Of a stretch of DNA of 64,000 nt, positions 1 through 8,038 are shown piece by piece. Position 1 is the first letter of the stretch. Each line of letters begins with the position of its first letter. Source of the stretch: Flavobacterium sp. Lineage in GTDB: Bacteria; Bacteroidota; Bacteroidia; Flavobacteriales; Flavobacteriaceae. The DNA lies in the NCBI RefSeq assembly GCF_027482425.1, contig NZ_JAIXWA010000072.1, forward strand, positions 1-64,000. The letters run 5' to 3'. Position numbers and translations under genes: made by a program. Below the pieces are notes generated by a model that made no database searches, was not told the DNA's origin, and worked only from the letters and a program-made list of their open reading frames with translations.

Positions 1-1183
1 CTTTAAGATGATTGGCAAAATGGTTGGTAATTTTTTGTATGATGCGAGCGGTTATAATTTCCGCTTGTTCTTCGTCGAAATTGGACATTTTTTTGCGTTG
101 CACATTCAATTCGCCTTCCTTAATCGCATTCAACTTAGCTTTCAAAGCATGAATGGTTGGCGCGAATTTACGTTGTTTGGTCCACGCGATAAACTCTTCT
201 TTAATTTCTTCAATAATCGCCTCGGCCGCTGGTATGTATTGTTTGCGATTTTCCAAAGTCTCGTCGGTGATTTGTGCTAATTGATCCATGTGTACTAAGG
301 TTACCCCGGGAATTTCCATCACATTTTCATGCACATTTTTGGGAATGGATAAATCCAAAATCGTCAACGGCTTTTTTAAATTCAAAATTGCGTTGTCTAC
401 CGTTGGATTTTGCGCTCCTGTTGCCACGACTAATACATCGGCGTTTTGGATTTCCAATTGTAAATCGGCATAATCTTTCACGATGACATTGAGTTTTCGC
501 GCTAAGCGTTCGGCTTTATCTTTGGTGCGGTTAATTAAGGTAATATGACTGTGTTTGGTGTGTTTCACCAGGTTTTCACAGGTATTTCGCCCAATTTTAC
601 CCGTTCCAAAAAGCAAGATGTTTTTGTTGGCGATATCTTCTACATTCTTAAAAATATAGTGCACCGCTGCAAAAGAAACCGAAGTGGCTCCCGTAGAAAT
701 TTCAGTTTCCGTTTTTATTTTTTTACTGGCTTGAATTACGGAATTGATCAAACGCTCCAAAAAGGCATTCACCAATTGTTCTTCTTTACTTTGTGCAAAA
801 GCGGTTTTCAACTGACTAATGATCTCAAAATCACCTAAAATTTGGCTATCCAAACCCGTTCCCACACGGAACATGTGGTTTATAGCATCAGCCCCTTTGT
901 AAACGTAAGCTACTTTTTGAAATTCTTCGACGGTTCCGCGGCTGTTCTCACACAACAATTTGATCAATTGAAAGGGATGTTGTGCAAAACCATAAATCTC
1001 GGTTCGGTTACAAGTAGACGTTACAATTAACGACTCTATATTTTCTTCTTGTGCTTGTTGTAATAGCTTCGCTTGAGCCACCGCATCCAAACTAAAACGA
1101 CCACGCGTCTCAGCATCGGCTTTCTTGTAGCTCAATCCAATTGCATAAAAGGAGGAATGTTTAATCTTAATTCCGTTTTCCAT
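1..1183 (-). CDS. hemA: Glutamyl-tRNA reductase, 3' end outside window
   Basis: Reduces glutamyl-tRNA(Glu) to glutamate-1-semialdehyde with NADPH, the first committed step of C5-pathway tetrapyrrole synthesis in the cytoplasm. The ATG lies at 1183-1181 and the frame stays open to base 1, giving about 394 of the usual 415 or so residues. The active-site cysteine sits in VTSTCNRTE (about C58) and an NADP-binding Rossmann loop GTGKIGRN at about 193-200. The C-terminal dimerisation helix is cut off. It is divergent from an AraC regulator that precedes hemH and hemJ, so haem genes flank that regulator on both sides. Open frames on the opposite strand here are shadows. Identity is very secure. Confidence 0.96.
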   Translation of the reverse strand, partial: MENGIKIKHSSFYAIGLSYKKADAETRGRFSLDAVAQAKLLQQAQEENIESLIVTSTCNRTEIYGFAQHPFQLIKLLCENSRGTVEEFQKVAYVYKGADAINHMFRVGTGLDSQILGDFEIISQLKTAFAQSKEEQLVNAFLERLINSVIQASKKIKTETEISTGATSVSFAAVHYIFKNVEDIANKNILLFGTGKIGRNTCENLVKHTKHSHITLINRTKDKAERLARKLNVIVKDYADLQLEIQNADVLVVATGAQNPTVDNAILNLKKPLTILDLSIPKNVHENVMEIPGVTLVHMDQLAQITDETLENRKQYIPAAEAIIEEIKEEFIAWTKQRKFAPTIHALKAKLNAIKEGELNVQRKKMSNFDEEQAEIITARIIQKITNHFANHLK

Positions 1184-1209
1184 GTAGGGGCTCTTTCCTA
1201 AAAGTTCAA

Positions 1210-1217
1210 CAAAGTTA
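1210..1217 (-). promoter_or_regulatory. Putative hemA promoter, -7 element
   Basis: Reading the minus strand, TAACTTTG matches the Bacteroidota -7 consensus TAnnTTTG and lies about 27 bases before the hemA ATG. No TTTG is visible at the ideal -33 distance, so only half of the promoter is supported. Confidence 0.45.
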
Positions 1218-1312
1218 CGGGGTTACCAAATTTAAAAAATAACGCTCTAAGGACTTTTTGTGTCGCTTGATGTAATTTCTAACGCGATTCGAATTTTTTC
1301 CGTTATTTATTT

Positions 1313-1320
1313 TAAATTTG
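1313..1320 (+). promoter_or_regulatory. Putative promoter of the AraC-hemH-hemJ unit, -7 element
   Basis: TAAATTTG fits TAnnTTTG and lies 94 bases before the ATG chosen for the AraC gene. The upstream -33 position holds a T-run rather than a clear TTTG. With the hemA element it makes a divergent promoter region of about 230 bases. Confidence 0.4.
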
Positions 1321-1414
1321 TACCAATCACGGGGCTTGACAACGACATTATGTAGATTCATTCTAAATAATAAGATTGCCTTCCGTTGGGTATCAAATAC
1401 GAAAAAATATCGCT

Positions 1415-2287
1415 ATGGGTTCTTTTGAAGAAATAAAAATTGAAGAAGATTTTTTGTTGATTCGTTTTCAAAATGATGGAACGGAAAATTATCCTGTAAA
1501 ACGTGCTGTTTCACAAGGACTTATTCAGTTTCATTTTGGGTTAAAAGGGAAAGCCAAATTCGTATTCAACGATGGCAATTATGCGTTGGAATTAAAGGAA
1601 GAAAAATCATTATTGTTTTATAATCCTCAGAAAGAATTGCCGATTCAACTAGAAGTTTCGCCCAATACGTGGTTGATTTCGATTTTGATTTCGATCAAAA
1701 AGCTACACAAATTGTTTTCTTCCGACACTGAAAACATTCCGTTTCTGAGTGAGGAAAACATCGATAAGAAATATTATAAAGAACACAATATTAGTCCGTC
1801 GATGGCCATCGTGTTGAGTCAACTGTTTCATTACAATCTCAATCCTTCCATCAAAAATCTCTATTACAAAGGAAAGGGATATGAGTTGCTGAGTTTGTAC
1901 TTTAACCGCTCGGAAGATCCGAATGCCGAACAATGTCCGTTTTTGATTGATGAGGAGAATGTATTAAAAATCCGCAAGGCCAAAGAACTCGTAATTGCTA
2001 ACATGGCCGAACCGCCTGGTTTGCAGGAATTGGCCGATCAAGTGGGGTTGAATTTGAAAAAATTAAAAATGGGGTTCAAACAAATCTACGGCGACACGGT
2101 GTATGGTTTTTTGTTTGATTACAAAATGGATTATGCCCGAAAACTCTTGGATAGCGGTTCGTATAATGTGAATGAAGTGGGACTCAAAGTGGGGTACAGC
2201 ACGGGGAGTCACTTTATTGCGGCGTTTAAGAAAAAATTTGGTACCACGCCCAAAAAATACTTGATGAGTTTACAAGTCAATACCTAA
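1415..2287 (+). CDS. AraC-family transcriptional regulator
   Basis: Predicted DNA-binding regulator of 290 residues. The C-terminal third carries the two helix-turn-helix units of the AraC/XylS family: PPGLQELADQVGLNLKKLKM, then a second unit around NEVGLKVGYSTGSHFIAAFKKKFGTTPKKY, split here only by family convention. The N-terminal part is a sensor or dimerisation domain that I cannot assign to a ligand. The frame can be extended to a TTG at 1376, but the ATG at 1415 (MGSFEEIKIEED) looks like the natural start. It is followed after 51 bases by hemH and faces hemA, so a role in haem or iron homeostasis is a reasonable inference from position only. Confidence 0.85.
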   Translation: MGSFEEIKIEEDFLLIRFQNDGTENYPVKRAVSQGLIQFHFGLKGKAKFVFNDGNYALELKEEKSLLFYNPQKELPIQLEVSPNTWLISILISIKKLHKLFSSDTENIPFLSEENIDKKYYKEHNISPSMAIVLSQLFHYNLNPSIKNLYYKGKGYELLSLYFNRSEDPNAEQCPFLIDEENVLKIRKAKELVIANMAEPPGLQELADQVGLNLKKLKMGFKQIYGDTVYGFLFDYKMDYARKLLDSGSYNVNEVGLKVGYSTGSHFIAAFKKKFGTTPKKYLMSLQVNT

Positions 2288-2338
2288 TGTACAAAATCAA
2301 AAAAGAAGTTATATTAATAAAAAAATAAATTGCTACAA

Positions 2339-3355
2339 ATGAAAGGAGTATTATTAGTCAATCTCGGTTCGCCTGAAAGTCCGACCCCAAAAGATGTAAA
2401 GCCGTATTTGGATGAATTTTTAATGGATAAATACGTTATTGACGTTCCTTATTTATTAAGAGCTTTGTTGGTTCGCGGTATAATTTTGCAAACGCGCCCA
2501 AAAAAATCAGCGGAAGCGTACAGTCAAATTTGGACCAAAGAAGGTTCGCCACTTATTGTAATTTCCAAAAAAATGCACCAAAAGTTGGAAAAACTCGTGG
2601 ATGTACCGGTAGCTTTGGCCATGCGTTATGGCACCATGACCATTCAAAAAGGGTTACAAGAATTAAAAGACAAAGGGGTGACCGACGTGATGTTGTTGGC
2701 CTTATATCCACAATATGCTATGGCTTCTACGACAACGATTTGGGCGTTGGCTGACGAATTGCAACAAAAGCATTTCCCAGAAATGAAGATTACCAAAGTT
2801 CCAGCATTTTACAATAAACCTGATTTTATCCAAGCATTAGCCCATTCAATCAAAAAACATTTGGAAGGTTTTGAATATGATCATTTATTGTTTTCATATC
2901 ATGGTATTCCAAAACGCCATATTCGCAAAACCGATGTGACTAAGTCGCATTGTACCATTGATAACAAATGCTGTGTCACGGCGTCTCCGGCGCATGAATT
3001 TTGCTACCGTCATCAGTGTTTTGAAACGACGCGCCAAGTGGTTGAATTATTGGGTATTCCTGAGGGAAAATACAGCCAAACCTTCCAATCGCGTTTAGCA
3101 GGTGACAAATGGTTAACACCCTATACCGATGTAGAAATCAATAAAATGCCGAAGAAAGGGGTCAAAAAATTGGCCGTAGTTACCCCTGCATTTGTCTCGG
3201 ATTGTTTGGAAACTTTGGAGGAAATCGCCATGCGTGCCAACGAAGAATTTATCGAAAACGATGGGGAGGAATTTTTTGCCGTTCCTTGTTTAAACGATGA
3301 AGACGAATGGTGTCAAGTGGTGGCCAATTGGGTTAATGAATGGAGTAAAAAATAG
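2339..3355 (+). CDS. hemH: Ferrochelatase
   Basis: Inserts Fe2+ into protoporphyrin IX (or coproporphyrin III, depending on the branch used) in the last steps of haem synthesis. Starting at the ATG of MKGVLLVNLGSPESP gives 338 residues, a normal length; the open frame also allows a TTG nine bases earlier. The metal-binding histidine is in SYHGIPKRH (about H188) and the catalytic glutamate in SDCLETLEE near the C terminus. Between these is a cysteine-rich insertion at about 205-227 with spacing C-x5-CC-x9-C-x4-C. Some bacterial ferrochelatases hold a [2Fe-2S] cluster in an internal segment, and this insertion could be such a site (inference). hemJ follows after 86 bases. Confidence 0.96.
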   Translation: MKGVLLVNLGSPESPTPKDVKPYLDEFLMDKYVIDVPYLLRALLVRGIILQTRPKKSAEAYSQIWTKEGSPLIVISKKMHQKLEKLVDVPVALAMRYGTMTIQKGLQELKDKGVTDVMLLALYPQYAMASTTTIWALADELQQKHFPEMKITKVPAFYNKPDFIQALAHSIKKHLEGFEYDHLLFSYHGIPKRHIRKTDVTKSHCTIDNKCCVTASPAHEFCYRHQCFETTRQVVELLGIPEGKYSQTFQSRLAGDKWLTPYTDVEINKMPKKGVKKLAVVTPAFVSDCLETLEEIAMRANEEFIENDGEEFFAVPCLNDEDEWCQVVANWVNEWSKK

Positions 3356-3371
3356 GGGTTTTTTGTTTAAC

Positions 3372-3434
3372 AACTTGAAACCTGACATGAGGCTTTAGCC
3401 GACTGATGTAGCGAAGCGAAATAAACTTGAAACC
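3372..3434 (+). repeat. Short direct repeats in the hemH-hemJ gap
   Basis: AACTTGAAACC occurs at 3372-3382 and again at 3424-3434, just before the hemJ ATG. The first copy reads as two heptamers, AACTTGA and AACCTGA. It is a weak instance of the 7-bp-periodic intergenic repeats also seen at 3981-4036, 9038-9065 and 34273-34333. Confidence 0.5.
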
Positions 3435-3441
3435 AAAATAA

Positions 3442-3987
3442 ATGGATCTCTACAACAACATCAAAGCCTTGCATTTGATTTTTGTGATTACTTGGTTTGC
3501 CGGACTCTTTTACATTGTCCGGTTGTTTGTGTACCAAATTGAAGCGCAAAGTAAACCTTCTCCCGAAAAAGAAATCTTGGGGGCGCAATACAAAATCATG
3601 ACCTATCGCTTGTGGTATATCATCACTTGGCCGAGTGCAGTGTTGGCGACATTATTTGCCCTGACCTTACTTCATTTGAATCCAGAGTGGTTGTACATGC
3701 CTTGGATGCAAGTGAAACTTGGATTTGTAGTGCTTCTTTTGGCGTATCATTTAAAATGCCATCAAATTTACAAGCAGTTGCAAAACGATGACACCCGCTA
3801 TTCTTCCAACTTTATGCGTTTATGGAACGAAGGCGCTACCATTATCCTTTTTGCCGTTGTGTTTTTGGTCATCTTAAAAAATGCCATCGACTGGATTTAC
3901 GGGGTGGTGGGGATTATCGGATTCTCAATACTCATTATGCTCGGCTTCAAATTTTATAAGAATATTAGAAAGAAAAACAATTCATAA
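3442..3987 (+). CDS. hemJ: HemJ-type protoporphyrinogen IX oxidase (CopD/UPF0093 family)
   Basis: Four- to five-helix inner-membrane protein of 181 residues. It oxidises protoporphyrinogen IX to protoporphyrin IX, the substrate of the neighbouring ferrochelatase. The N terminus IKALHLIFVITWFAGLFY carries the histidine (about H11) typical of HemJ, followed by an arginine/tyrosine region and a lysine in the later helix MQVKLGF. Position directly after hemH supports this over a copper-transport (CopD) role. The C-terminal codons (NNS, stop) are already part of a TTCATAA heptamer repeat. The family assignment is strong; the enzymatic role rests on HemJ work in other bacteria. Confidence 0.87.
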   Translation: MDLYNNIKALHLIFVITWFAGLFYIVRLFVYQIEAQSKPSPEKEILGAQYKIMTYRLWYIITWPSAVLATLFALTLLHLNPEWLYMPWMQVKLGFVVLLLAYHLKCHQIYKQLQNDDTRYSSNFMRLWNEGATIILFAVVFLVILKNAIDWIYGVVGIIGFSILIMLGFKFYKNIRKKNNS

Positions 3988-4036
3988 TTCATAATTCATA
4001 ATTCATAATTCATAATTTATAATTTATAATTTATAA
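3981..4036 (+). repeat. Heptamer tandem repeat (TTCATAA)5(TTTATAA)3
   Basis: Eight exact 7-bp units: five TTCATAA, then three TTTATAA. The first unit contains the hemJ stop codon, so the array starts inside the coding sequence and fills most of the gap to the histidine kinase. The same family recurs in gene orientation downstream of plsC at 9038-9065, again overlapping a stop codon. Confidence 0.95.
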
Positions 4037-4066
4037 TTCTACGTGCTGTCAAATTTTAAAATATCC

Positions 4067-5515
4067 ATGCTCTCCCTTCGTATCCGGATTTTCCTGGCGA
4101 TGATTGTATTGATTTTGATTGCATCGATATTAATGGCGTCGATTTCATTGTTTCAGTTCAAAAGTGAAGCGCGAAATTACCATCAAGAGCGTTTGGAGCG
4201 CAAGGAAGATGCGGTTCGGGAGCACATCAATTACATTTTATCCAATACCACTTACCCGTTAACGGAGAAAAATTTACCGTTGATTTTTAAAGATAAAATT
4301 CACGAACTCTCCGATATTCACAGTGTCGAAATTAATATTTACAGTTTAAAAGGAAATTTGTTGAAATCGTCCAAAGCTTCCTTTGCCGTCGATAGCATTT
4401 CGCCTCCCATTCCAAAATACATACTCAAACTCGTTCAATCCTCGATTGAGAAGCGGTATGTCGACATCAAAAATATGGATGGGTTGAAAATTCGTTCTTC
4501 GTTTACCCAAATTAAAGACGATCGGTTTAAACCGCTGGGAATCCTGAATCTTCCCTACGTTGAGGACGACAGTATATACGAGAATGAAATTCAGAATTTC
4601 TTGGTGCGGCTTAGTCAGGTGTATTTTTTCATGCTTATTATTGCCTTTGCCTTGGCGTATTTCCTCTCTTCTTATATTACCCAATCGCTCAAAACGATTT
4701 CCGACAAAATCAATGAAACGAGTTTGAATCAAAAAAATGAAAAAATCATGATTGAAGACAACAGTCGTGAGATTAACTCTTTGATTAAAGCATACAATGC
4801 GATGGTGGATAAACTGGAAGAAAGTGCCTCGATGTTGGCACAATCCGAACGGGAACAAGCCTGGCGCGAAATGGCAAAACAAGTCGCTCATGAAATCAAA
4901 AATCCGTTGACCCCGATGCGCTTAACCGTGCAAAGTTTCCAGCGAAAATTTGATGAAAACGACCCGAATTTACGCCAGAAACTCAATGATTACACCAAAA
5001 CCTTGATTCAGCAAATCGACACGATGACGGCGGTAGCTTCAGCCTTTTCTAACTTTGCCTCGATGCCTGCACAGCAAAATGAAACGCTAAATGTGGTCGA
5101 AGTTGTAGAATTTTCCTTGGATATTTTTAATGAAGATTTCATTGAGTTTCAGTCGGCCGAACCAGAAATCATTACGGTTATGGATCGCACGCAACTCATT
5201 CGTATTATTACAAATTTGGTCAAAAATGCCATCCAAGCCATTCCTGAAATGCAAGAGGAAAAACGCATTCAAGTTAGTGTATACCAAAATTGGGAAGGGG
5301 TGGTTATTTTGGTTAAAGACAACGGGGTTGGAATTGACCCCGATTATCAAGAGCGGATTTTTGAACCGAAATTTACCACCAAAACAAGCGGTATGGGACT
5401 CGGGTTGGGGATCATTAAAAATATTATTGAAAATTACAAAGGAACCATTACTTTTGAGTCCGAATCGCACAAAGGCACTACGTTTAAAGTAACATTACCA
5501 CGCATAAATCCTTAA
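4067..5515 (+). CDS. NtrY-like sensor histidine kinase
   Basis: Membrane sensor kinase of 482 residues. One N-terminal helix (FLAMIVLILIASILMASI) and a second near residues 185-205 enclose a periplasmic sensing domain of about 140 residues. After these come a HAMP-like linker, the phospho-acceptor H-box AHEIKNPLTP (His at about 275), an N-box NLVKNAIQA, G1 DNGVGI and G2 GMGLGLGI. All catalytic boxes look intact. The PLTPM form of the H-box resembles NtrY-type kinases. A GTG eight codons upstream also opens the frame; I prefer the ATG. No response regulator lies beside it, and only 11 bases separate it from a crotonase gene, so the partner and signal are unknown. Confidence 0.9.
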   Translation: MLSLRIRIFLAMIVLILIASILMASISLFQFKSEARNYHQERLERKEDAVREHINYILSNTTYPLTEKNLPLIFKDKIHELSDIHSVEINIYSLKGNLLKSSKASFAVDSISPPIPKYILKLVQSSIEKRYVDIKNMDGLKIRSSFTQIKDDRFKPLGILNLPYVEDDSIYENEIQNFLVRLSQVYFFMLIIAFALAYFLSSYITQSLKTISDKINETSLNQKNEKIMIEDNSREINSLIKAYNAMVDKLEESASMLAQSEREQAWREMAKQVAHEIKNPLTPMRLTVQSFQRKFDENDPNLRQKLNDYTKTLIQQIDTMTAVASAFSNFASMPAQQNETLNVVEVVEFSLDIFNEDFIEFQSAEPEIITVMDRTQLIRIITNLVKNAIQAIPEMQEEKRIQVSVYQNWEGVVILVKDNGVGIDPDYQERIFEPKFTTKTSGMGLGLGIIKNIIENYKGTITFESESHKGTTFKVTLPRINP

Positions 5516-5526
5516 AAAATATACCT

Positions 5527-6309
5527 ATGACATTTGAAAATATTCTCGTAAGCACCGAAGGTCATTTGGCCACCATCACCATCAATCGCCCGAGCAAACT
5601 CAATGCATTGAACAAAGCAACGATTCAAGAATTGCACGATGCTCTAGCGCAATTGGATGCCGAGGAGACTATTAAAGTAATTATATTAACTGGATCCGGT
5701 GAAAAAGCCTTTGTAGCGGGCGCCGACATTTCTGAATTTGCACATTTTTCTATTGAAGAAGGCGCGCAATTGGCCGCTTTAGGACAAGAAATTCTATTTG
5801 ATTTTGTCGAAAACATGAAAACGCCAGTCATTGCAGCAGTCAATGGTTTTGCTTTGGGTGGTGGATTGGAATTGGCCATGTCTTGTCATTTTAGAATTGC
5901 TTCCGACAATGCTAAAATGGGCTTACCCGAAGTGACCTTAGGCGTTATTCCAGGTTATGGAGGTACGCAACGTTTACCACAGTTGGTTGGAAAAGGGCGC
6001 GCCATGGAAATGATTATGACGGCGGGCATGATAGATGCGGAAACCGCCAAAAATTATGGTCTCGTTAACCATGTAGTGCCACAGGCTTCCTTACTCGAGT
6101 TTACCCAAGAAATCGCTGCTAAAATTGCCAAAAATTCGCCCGTAGCCATCAGTTACGCCATCAAAGCGGTCAATGCGGGGTTGATGGATACCAAAGAAGG
6201 GTTCAAAACAGAAATTAAATCGTTTGGAAAATGTTTTGGAACCGAAGATTTTAAAGAGGGCACAACCGCTTTCCTAGAAAAACGGAAAGCCACTTTTCCA
6301 GGAAAATAA
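5527..6309 (+). CDS. Enoyl-CoA hydratase/isomerase (crotonase family)
   Basis: Cytoplasmic enzyme of 260 residues, the normal length for a short-chain enoyl-CoA hydratase, which adds water across the 2,3 double bond of enoyl-CoA in fatty-acid or amino-acid breakdown. Visible family features are the CoA-binding/oxyanion segments AFVAGADISEF and NGFALGGGLELAMSCH. The two glutamates expected in hydratases are in GGGLELA and GLPEVTLGV. Because both are kept, hydratase activity is likelier than an isomerase or decarboxylase. It follows the histidine kinase by 11 bases and is probably cotranscribed with it. The exact substrate cannot be read from sequence. Confidence 0.9.
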   Translation: MTFENILVSTEGHLATITINRPSKLNALNKATIQELHDALAQLDAEETIKVIILTGSGEKAFVAGADISEFAHFSIEEGAQLAALGQEILFDFVENMKTPVIAAVNGFALGGGLELAMSCHFRIASDNAKMGLPEVTLGVIPGYGGTQRLPQLVGKGRAMEMIMTAGMIDAETAKNYGLVNHVVPQASLLEFTQEIAAKIAKNSPVAISYAIKAVNAGLMDTKEGFKTEIKSFGKCFGTEDFKEGTTAFLEKRKATFPGK

Positions 6310-6330
6310 TTAACATATAATTTTACAAAC

Positions 6331-6885
6331 ATGAAAAAAGTATTATTTTTTACATTTATAGTGGCTTTAGGCTGCGGTAAAGGAAAAAGCGAAAATCCTT
6401 TTGAATCTTCATTAAAAGATCACATTATTAAAAGTGCAGATTATCCTAATTCTTATGAGTTTATTTCAGCAACAGTTTCTGATACATTAACTGAAAGTGA
6501 GCTTTCTTCAAATAAACTATTAAAGCTTGAAGCTGAAAATTCTGATTTAAGATTAAAAATCCTTGATAATGAATTAAGTATTCAGGAGAACAATTTAAAA
6601 TCTCATCCCGAGTTATTTAAAGATGTTAATGAAGGTAGACAAAATACAATTAACTCTTTGAAGGCTATTTTAAAAGCTAATTCTTCTGATAGCATTAGGC
6701 TATCCAAAATAACCGATAACAAAAATATTGTTGGATTTATTATTAAACATGAATACAAAATCAAAAACAGAAATGGTGATTTGGAAAAGAAAATTGATTT
6801 CGGATATTTTGATAAAGAAAATAAATTTTTAGGATCATCAAATATGCTTAATTATGAATCTTTTAATTTAGGAAAAAATCGATAA
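6331..6885 (+). CDS. Putative lipoprotein of unknown function
   Basis: 184 residues with a short lipoprotein signal: MKKVLF start, hydrophobic core, lipobox ALGC with the cysteine at about residue 15, then a charged GKGKSE stretch. The middle (about 60-110) is rich in Glu, Leu and Asn and probably helical; the C-terminal part alternates charged and aromatic residues like a small beta domain. I do not recognise the family. The gene is clearly more AT-rich than the crotonase and lipocalin genes on either side, which may mean recent acquisition or weak selection. Confidence 0.7.
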   Translation: MKKVLFFTFIVALGCGKGKSENPFESSLKDHIIKSADYPNSYEFISATVSDTLTESELSSNKLLKLEAENSDLRLKILDNELSIQENNLKSHPELFKDVNEGRQNTINSLKAILKANSSDSIRLSKITDNKNIVGFIIKHEYKIKNRNGDLEKKIDFGYFDKENKFLGSSNMLNYESFNLGKNR

Positions 6886-6893
6886 TAGCATAT

Positions 6894-6912
6894 TAGTTTC
6901 TTATAGAAACTA
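6894..6912 (+). other. Small inverted repeat after the lipoprotein gene
   Basis: TAGTTTC and GAAACTA form a 7-bp stem around a 5-base loop, nine bases after the stop. No T-run follows, so it may be a weak terminator or an mRNA-end stabiliser. Confidence 0.35.
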
Positions 6913-6942
6913 TATTAACAAATTGGAAATAATAATAGAAAC

Positions 6943-7356
6943 ATGAAAAAAATCCTATGCCTTGCCTTTTTGGCATTTACCGTTTTAAGTTGTAGTAAAA
7001 ATGACAATGATGAAGCCCAAGCACCATCTATTGTGGGTAAATGGCAATTTACCCAAGAAGGCAGTATCGTTAACAATCAAGAAATTTTAGACCCCTACGA
7101 GCACTCTCCGGGTTGTGTGAAAGATTTTACAGAAATTGCTGCCAATGGAGCGCTTCGAGATCATTATTATGATTTGGATTGTGACGAAACCATAGATATT
7201 GGCGTTTGGACCAAAAACAACAACACCTTCACTGTTACGTATGCCGACAATACTTCGGTTACTGGTGAAATTCTAATTTTGAATTCAACAACACTAAAAG
7301 TACGATTTGATATTGGCGGGGTACCTTACCTCTCGGTACTGACCCGTATCCCTTAA
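6943..7356 (+). CDS. Lipocalin-like lipoprotein
   Basis: 137 residues: lipoprotein signal with lipobox VLSC (cysteine at about 17), an acidic tether SKNDNDEAQ, then a beta-rich domain beginning IVGKWQFTQEG. The G-x-W near the start of the mature domain and the closing strands (TTLKVRFDIGGVPYLSVLTRI) are typical of the small lipocalin-like lipoproteins common in Flavobacteriaceae. The ligand is unknown. It is anchored in the outer or inner membrane by lipidation. A bidirectional terminator follows directly. Confidence 0.75.
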   Translation: MKKILCLAFLAFTVLSCSKNDNDEAQAPSIVGKWQFTQEGSIVNNQEILDPYEHSPGCVKDFTEIAANGALRDHYYDLDCDETIDIGVWTKNNNTFTVTYADNTSVTGEILILNSTTLKVRFDIGGVPYLSVLTRIP

Positions 7357-7362
7357 ACAAAT

Positions 7363-7393
7363 AAAAAAGAGAACTTCATCGGTTCTCTTTTTT
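7363..7393. terminator. Bidirectional intrinsic terminator
   Basis: AAAGAGAAC and GTTCTCTTT form a stem around a 7-base loop with A-runs on the left and T-runs on the right. It serves both the plus lipocalin gene and the minus HD-hydrolase gene, which converge here. Confidence 0.85.
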
Positions 7394-8037
7394 TATTTTT
7401 CCCCCTCCCATTCGGCATAGAATTGGGCTAAAAAAACTTCCATAAAACGATGGCGGTCTTCGGCCAATTTTTTTCCTGTAGAAGTATTCATTCGGTCTTT
7501 TAACAAAAGAAGTTTTTCATAAAAATGATTGAGCGTCGGAGCTTGACTCGCCTTATATTCCTCCTTGGTCATGTGCATGTTGGGTGCAATGGATGGATCA
7601 TACAACGGGCGGTTTTTAAAACCTCCATAATTGAAAGTTCGAGCAATACCTATTGCACCAATGGCATCCAAACGATCGGCATCTTGTACGATATCGAGTT
7701 CTAACGAAGAAAATGTGCGTGTTGTATTTCCGCCTTTAAACGAAATATTTTCAATGATTTTTACCACATGATTAATCGTTGCCGCTTCAACGTTTTGACT
7801 TTCTAAGAAAGTACGCGCTGTTTGGGGTCCGATGCTTTCATCACCTCCGTGGAATTTACTATCGGCAATATCGTGCAACAAAGCAGCCAATTGCACTACT
7901 TCACGATTGCAATTTTCTTGATCAGCAATATGCAAGGCATTGCGATAAACCCGTTCAATGTGAAACCAATCGTGCCCCGCTTCGGCACCTTCCAGCTGTT
8001 GTTTTACAAAAACAACAGTCGCATCAACAATCCCCAT
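7393..8037 (-). CDS. HD-domain phosphohydrolase (YedJ-like)
   Basis: 214 residues of the HD superfamily of metal-dependent phosphohydrolases. The metal ligands are visible in order: H in GHDWFHIERV, HD in ALLHDIADSKF, and D in VQDADRLDAIG. Length and the ADSKFHGGDE and RLDAIGAIGIARTF segments match the YedJ-type HD proteins. The physiological substrate of that group is not well defined; nucleotides are often suspected. It starts one base after the desaturase stop, so it is the last gene of a plsC-desaturase-HD operon. Confidence 0.85.
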   Translation of the reverse strand: MGIVDATVVFVKQQLEGAEAGHDWFHIERVYRNALHIADQENCNREVVQLAALLHDIADSKFHGGDESIGPQTARTFLESQNVEAATINHVVKIIENISFKGGNTTRTFSSLELDIVQDADRLDAIGAIGIARTFNYGGFKNRPLYDPSIAPNMHMTKEEYKASQAPTLNHFYEKLLLLKDRMNTSTGKKLAEDRHRFMEVFLAQFYAEWEGEK

Positions 8038-8038
8038 T

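Noticed and set aside
8-1030. Several plus-strand open frames over the first kilobase
   Set aside because: They lie antisense to hemA, which has all its family motifs on the minus strand.
3981-4036. Array of short repeats that could suggest a CRISPR
   Set aside because: Units are 7 bp, contiguous and without spacers; no cas gene is present. It is a simple tandem repeat.
7393-8037. HD-domain protein as a defence nuclease or dGTPase
   Set aside because: It is cotranscribed with lipid genes and matches the YedJ-type phosphohydrolases; no defence genes are near.
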